From the NCBI RefSeq assembly GCF_009469615.1, contig NZ_SSXX01000004.1, positions 124,001 to 188,000 of the forward strand: a DNA stretch of 64,000 nt, given 5' to 3'. A model generated the notes under the pieces. It had not been told where the DNA came from, did not search any database, and worked only from the letters and a program-made list of their open reading frames with translations. A program made the position numbers and the translations under genes. How positions within the stretch are numbered: position 1 is the stretch's first letter; each line of letters starts with the position of its first letter. The stretch comes from Dechloromonas sp. H13 (lineage in GTDB: Bacteria > Pseudomonadota > Gammaproteobacteria > Burkholderiales > Rhodocyclaceae). Shown here one piece after another: positions 52,534 through 64,000 of this stretch.

Positions 52534-52965
52534 ATGGCCAAGAAAATTGTTGGCTACATCAAGCTGCAAGTGCCGGCCGGCAAGGCGAACCCGTCGCCGC
52601 CGATCGGTCCCGCGCTGGGTCAGCGCGGTCTGAACATCATGGAATTCTGCAAGGCCTTCAACGCGCAGACGCAGGGCGTCGAGCCGGGTCTGCCGATTCC
52701 GGTGGTGATCACCGCCTTCGCGGACAAGTCCTTCACCTTCGTGATGAAGACCCCGCCGGCGACCATCCTGATCAAGAAGGCTGCCGGCATCAAGTCCGGC
52801 TCCGCCAAGCCGCATACCGACAAGGTCGGCAAGATCACGCGCGCCCAGGCCGAAGAAATCGCCAAGACCAAGATGCCCGACCTGACTGCAGCCGACATGG
52901 ATGCAGCGGTTCGTACCATCGCAGGTTCCGCCCGTTCCATGGGCATTACGGTGGAGGGTCTGTGA
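52534..52965 (+). CDS. rplK: 50S ribosomal protein L11
   Basis: A 143-residue ribosomal protein (standard length 142) that binds 23S rRNA in the GTPase centre; [23 protein letters not shown] is diagnostic. AAGGAG precedes the ATG. The 112-bp gap after nusG holds no gene and may carry the L11-operon promoter or the L1-binding leader, neither of which I can place. Confidence 0.98.
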   Translation: MAKKIVGYIKLQVPAGKANPSPPIGPALGQRGLNIMEFCKAFNAQTQGVEPGLPIPVVITAFADKSFTFVMKTPPATILIKKAAGIKSGSAKPHTDKVGKITRAQAEEIAKTKMPDLTAADMDAAVRTIAGSARSMGITVEGL

Positions 52966-52967
52966 TC

Positions 52968-53663
52968 ATGGCCAAGCTCACGAAAAAGCAGAAGTCGCTG
53001 CAGGGCAAGATTGTCCCGCAGAAGCTCTATCCGGTTCAGGAAGCCCTGACGCTGGCGAAGGAAACCGCGATTGCCAAGTTCGACGAGTCGATCGACGTCG
53101 CGGTCAATCTCGGCGTCGATGCGCGCAAGTCCGACCAGGTTGTCCGTGGCTCCGTCGTGCTGCCGGCCGGGACCGGCAAGTCGGTGCGCGTCGCCGTTTT
53201 TGCCCAGGGTGAAAAGGCGGAAGCTGCCAAGGCTGCCGGTGCCGATGTCGTCGGTTTCGACGATCTGGCGGCCGAGGTCAAGGCCGGCAACCTGAATTTC
53301 GATATTGTCATCGCCACGCCGGATGCCATGAAGGTTGTCGGTCAACTCGGCCAGATCCTCGGCCCGCGCGGTCTGATGCCGAACCCGAAGGTCGGTACGG
53401 TGACCATGGATGTGACGACGGCCGTCAAGAATGCCAAGGCCGGTCAGGTTCAGTACCGCACTGACAAGGCCGGCATCATTCACGCCACCATCGGTCGCGC
53501 CTCGTTCTCCGTCGAGAATCTGGAAACCAACCTGAAGGCGTTGATCGATGCGCTGAACAAGGCGAAGCCGGCTTCGTCCAAGGGCCAGTACCTGCGCAAG
53601 GTCGCGGTTGCTGCCACCATGGGGCCGGGCGTTCGCGTCGATCAGGCTACTCTGGTCGGCTAA
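52968..53663 (+). CDS. rplA: 50S ribosomal protein L1
   Basis: A 231-residue ribosomal protein with [15 protein letters not shown] and the [13 protein letters not shown] start. ATG 52968 gives the standard length; an in-frame GTG at 52962 overlaps the rplK stop and is less likely. L1 also represses its own operon by binding the leader mRNA (family knowledge). Confidence 0.98.
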   Translation: MAKLTKKQKSLQGKIVPQKLYPVQEALTLAKETAIAKFDESIDVAVNLGVDARKSDQVVRGSVVLPAGTGKSVRVAVFAQGEKAEAAKAAGADVVGFDDLAAEVKAGNLNFDIVIATPDAMKVVGQLGQILGPRGLMPNPKVGTVTMDVTTAVKNAKAGQVQYRTDKAGIIHATIGRASFSVENLETNLKALIDALNKAKPASSKGQYLRKVAVAATMGPGVRVDQATLVG

Positions 53664-53892
53664 ACAGTACTTTGGGCCGCAGCCTACCGTTCCGACGTTG
53701 GGCTGCGGATCGTCAAAGACCGCAGGCGCCCCGGCAACGAGGCTTAATCGCGAAAGCACCCTGCGCAGACGGTGTCCCCGAACAAGATTTTCTGCCACCC
53801 GGCAACGGACGGCATTGCTTCTGGTTCAGGTCGCCGTAGGTGCGGCGGGAAATTGTTCCCGCCGTGTTATGACTTGAAAGGAGGAAAGACCT
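53664..53892 (+). promoter_or_regulatory. rplJ leader (L10-L12 autoregulatory region)
   Basis: This 229-nt non-coding leader contains CCGCAGCC (53677-53684) pairing with GGCTGCGG (53701-53708) and a perfect 9-bp hairpin CGGCGGGAA/TTCCCGCCG (53843-53864) shortly before the AAAGGAGGAAAG ribosome site. This is the conserved position of the mRNA structure bound by L10(L12) in proteobacteria. Confidence 0.65.
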
Positions 53893-54390
53893 GTGGGTCT
53901 CAATCTGAACGACAAAAAAGCTGTCGTGGCTGAGGTGTCGGCACAAGTGGCCAATGCCCAGACCATCGCGATCGCCGAATATCGTGGCATCGAGGTCGGT
54001 GACCTCACCGTGCTGCGCAAGAAGGCGCGCGAGTCTGGCGTATATCTGCGCGTGCTCAAGAACACCCTGGTGCGTCGCGCCGTGGAAGGCACTCCGTTTG
54101 CCGGCCTGGCCGAGCACATGGTGGGTCCGCTGATTTACAGCGTGTCCGCCGACCCGGTGGCAGCGGCGAAAGTCCTCAACGATTTCGCCAAGACCAATGA
54201 CAAGTTGGTGCTCAAGGCCGGTTCCTATGCCGGCAAGGTGCTCGATAAAGCCGGTGTGCAGGCGCTTGCCTCCGTGCCGAGCCGTGAAGAGCTGCTCTCC
54301 AAGCTGCTGTTTGTCATGCAGGCTCCGGTGTCCGGCTTCGCCCGTGCCCTGGGCGCGCTGGCTGCGCAGCGCGAAGGCGCCGCCGCTTGA
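53893..54390 (+). CDS. rplJ: 50S ribosomal protein L10
   Basis: A 165-residue stalk-base protein starting with GTG after a strong [28 protein letters not shown] opens it, and the C-terminal helix that binds L12 dimers ends [16 protein letters not shown]. Co-transcribed with rplL. Confidence 0.97.
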   Translation: MGLNLNDKKAVVAEVSAQVANAQTIAIAEYRGIEVGDLTVLRKKARESGVYLRVLKNTLVRRAVEGTPFAGLAEHMVGPLIYSVSADPVAAAKVLNDFAKTNDKLVLKAGSYAGKVLDKAGVQALASVPSREELLSKLLFVMQAPVSGFARALGALAAQREGAAA

Positions 54391-54428
54391 TCCTTACCGC
54401 ATACGAACTGATTTAGGAGTTTATTGAA

Positions 54429-54803
54429 ATGGCAATTAGCAAAGAAGACATCCTGGAAGCCGTCGGCTCCATGACCGTGATGGACCTGAATGACCTGGTC
54501 AAGGCATTCGAAGAGAAGTTCGGCGTTTCCGCCGCAGCCGTCGCCGTTGCCGGCCCGGCTGGTGGTGGCGCCGCCGCCGCTGCCGAAGAGCAGACCGAGT
54601 TCACCGTTGTCCTGGCTGCCGCCGGCGACAAGAAGGTCGAAGTCATCAAGGTCGTGCGTGCGGTGACCGGCCTGGGCCTCAAGGAAGCCAAGGATCTGGT
54701 CGACGGCGCACCGAAGCCGGTCAAGGAAGGTGTTTCCAAGGCCGACGCCGAAGCCCTCAAGAAGCAGCTGGAAGACGCGGGCGCCAAGGTCGAAGTCAAG
54801 TAA
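54429..54803 (+). CDS. rplL: 50S ribosomal protein L7/L12
   Basis: A 124-residue acidic stalk protein: N-terminal dimerisation helices, an Ala/Gly-rich hinge, and the C-terminal domain with [20 protein letters not shown] and [20 protein letters not shown] precedes the ATG. An attenuator-like stem-loop follows before rpoB. Confidence 0.98.
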   Translation: MAISKEDILEAVGSMTVMDLNDLVKAFEEKFGVSAAAVAVAGPAGGGAAAAAEEQTEFTVVLAAAGDKKVEVIKVVRAVTGLGLKEAKDLVDGAPKPVKEGVSKADAEALKKQLEDAGAKVEVK

Positions 54804-54819
54804 GCGACTGATGGTGTGC

Positions 54820-54848
54820 GGGCTGGCGGTTTTCCCGCCAGCCCTTTT
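54820..54848 (+). terminator. rplL-rpoB attenuator
   Basis: GGGCTGGCGG (54820-54829) pairs with CCGCCAGCCC (54835-54844), followed by TTTT. It sits at the usual site of partial termination that lowers rpoBC relative to rplJL. Confidence 0.85.
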
Positions 54849-55010
54849 GTACTTTGTACTTCAGGTTTCACGAATCCAGAAAACGAACTTGAGTCACGCC
54901 AGCCGGCAAACGCAAACGTTGCTCTCCTCTTCCCGAAGCGGGAGGCGAGCCCGTTTGCGTTTGCCTGTTTCAACAGGTTCCACGTTTGATTTTATCCGCA
55001 CGGAGTTACC

Positions 55011-59294
<4,284 letters not shown>

Positions 59295-59316
59295 TTCAGG
59301 GCTCAGGAGTTAAACG

Positions 59317-63528
<4,212 letters not shown>

Positions 63529-63538
63529 GTCGTCTCGC

Positions 63539-63567
63539 AACCCCCGTGTTTCGTTGACATGGGGGTT
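63539..63567 (+). terminator. Stem-loop after rpoC
   Basis: AACCCCCGTG (63539-63548) pairs with CATGGGGGTT (63558-63567) with one G-T pair. No T-tract follows. The stem overlaps the -35 box of the next promoter. Confidence 0.5.
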
Positions 63568-63582
63568 GATCAACCATAGAAT
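63554..63582 (+). promoter_or_regulatory. Promoter of the rpsL (str) operon
   Basis: TTGACA (63554-63559), 17-nt spacer, TAGAAT (63577-63582); start expected near 63589, about 97 nt before rpsL. A short palindrome ACCATAG-AAT-CTATGGT (63574-63590) covers the -10 and the start. Confidence 0.85.
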
Positions 63583-63685
63583 CTATGGTCTTTGTCGGCG
63601 GGGGCTAATCATTGTCTCCGCTTTGGATAACAAAATTGCCGTCGTGCCCCGTCTTCGGGGGCCCGGTTGTTGAAGGAAGTTCGAT

Positions 63686-64000
63686 ATGCCGACTATCAAC
63701 CAGCTCGTGCGCAAGCCGCGCGTTGCCGAGGTCACCAAGAGCAAGGTGCCTGCTCTGGAAAAGTGCCCGCAGAAGCGTGGCGTCTGCACCCGTGTTTACA
63801 CCACTACCCCGAAGAAGCCGAACTCCGCGCTGCGCAAGGTTTGCAAGGTTCGCCTGACGAATGGCTTCGAAGTCATTTCCTATATCGGCGGCGAAGGCCA
63901 CAACCTGCAGGAACACTCCGTGGTCCTGATCCGTGGTGGTCGTGTCAAGGATTTGCCCGGTGTGCGTTACCACACCGTGCGTGGCTCCCTGGATACCCAG
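63686..64000 (+). CDS. rpsL: 30S ribosomal protein S12, 5' part
   Basis: The first 105 of about 125 residues, cut by the window edge. [12 protein letters not shown] opens it; the streptomycin-relevant lysines are wild type ([12 protein letters not shown] and [11 protein letters not shown]). GAAGGAAG lies upstream of the ATG. It normally leads rpsG, fusA and a second tuf. Confidence 0.98.
   Translation, partial: MPTINQLVRKPRVAEVTKSKVPALEKCPQKRGVCTRVYTTTPKKPNSALRKVCKVRLTNGFEVISYIGGEGHNLQEHSVVLIRGGRVKDLPGVRYHTVRGSLDTQ

Noticed and set aside
63700..64000. Possible streptomycin-resistance variant in rpsL
   Set aside because: Both key lysines (KKPNSALRK and RVKDLPG) are the wild-type residues.

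Overview
The window is a GC-rich chromosomal segment that looks betaproteobacterial, most like the Rhodocyclales (Dechloromonas/Azonexus/Azospira type). That placement is an inference from gene order and family resemblance: tRNA-Tyr/Gly/Thr-tuf-tRNA-Trp-secE-nusG-rplKAJL-rpoBC-rpsL, dacC-dat-ybeD-lipB-lipA, a PhaM-like PHA granule protein, two Liv-type ABC transporters and a fused indolepyruvate:ferredoxin oxidoreductase. No rRNA, CRISPR array or intact insertion sequence was seen.

Layout. 1-5.8 kb: the end of a Liv-type ABC importer (permease, binding protein, ATPase), followed by an acyl-CoA-ligase-like protein and an alpha-methylacyl-CoA racemase-type enzyme; together these suggest uptake and CoA activation of an organic acid. 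5.9-10.3 kb: an AEC carrier, a PhaM-like protein, and a convergent LuxR response regulator/PDC-sensor histidine kinase pair. 10.3-17.3 kb: fused indolepyruvate oxidoreductase, a 476-bp inverted-repeat element, an FAD-linked 2-hydroxyacid dehydrogenase and an acyltransferase-PilZ fusion. 17.3-22.2 kb: a complete second Liv operon (livK-H-M-G-F) with its own promoter. 22.3-29.7 kb: housekeeping and envelope genes, plus a 271-bp MITE-like element whose ends form the stop codons of both flanking genes. 29.8-32.8 kb: a small accessory island with a truncated type I secretion ABC transporter, an AT-rich orphan gene and a tandem of one broken and one intact REP-associated (RAYT) transposase. 32.9-36.7 kb: lipoate and cell-wall genes. 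36.8-45.9 kb: nhaR, htpX, and a CzcCBA-type metal efflux operon that ends in a PII-like gene, then GAF and VOC proteins. 45.9-49.8 kb: lgt, ilvD, a LysE exporter and a small cytochrome c. 49.8-64 kb: the translation/transcription core, ending inside rpsL.

The most unusual signals are not genes. A 10-mer, TGCGGTCGAC, occurs at 16 places on the two strands, five of them intergenic and 15 preceded by a pyrimidine. The MITE-like element can fold into a TIR stem carrying two perfect hairpins. The long 13.99-14.47 kb repeat is two head-to-head copies of one unit. Among proteins, the acyltransferase-PilZ fusion, the ligase-like protein without a recognisable P-loop, the Liv binding lipoprotein with an Ala/Lys-rich tail and the PII-like gene in the RND operon deserve follow-up. 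All start choices, family calls and promoters come from reading the sequence; no database search was run.
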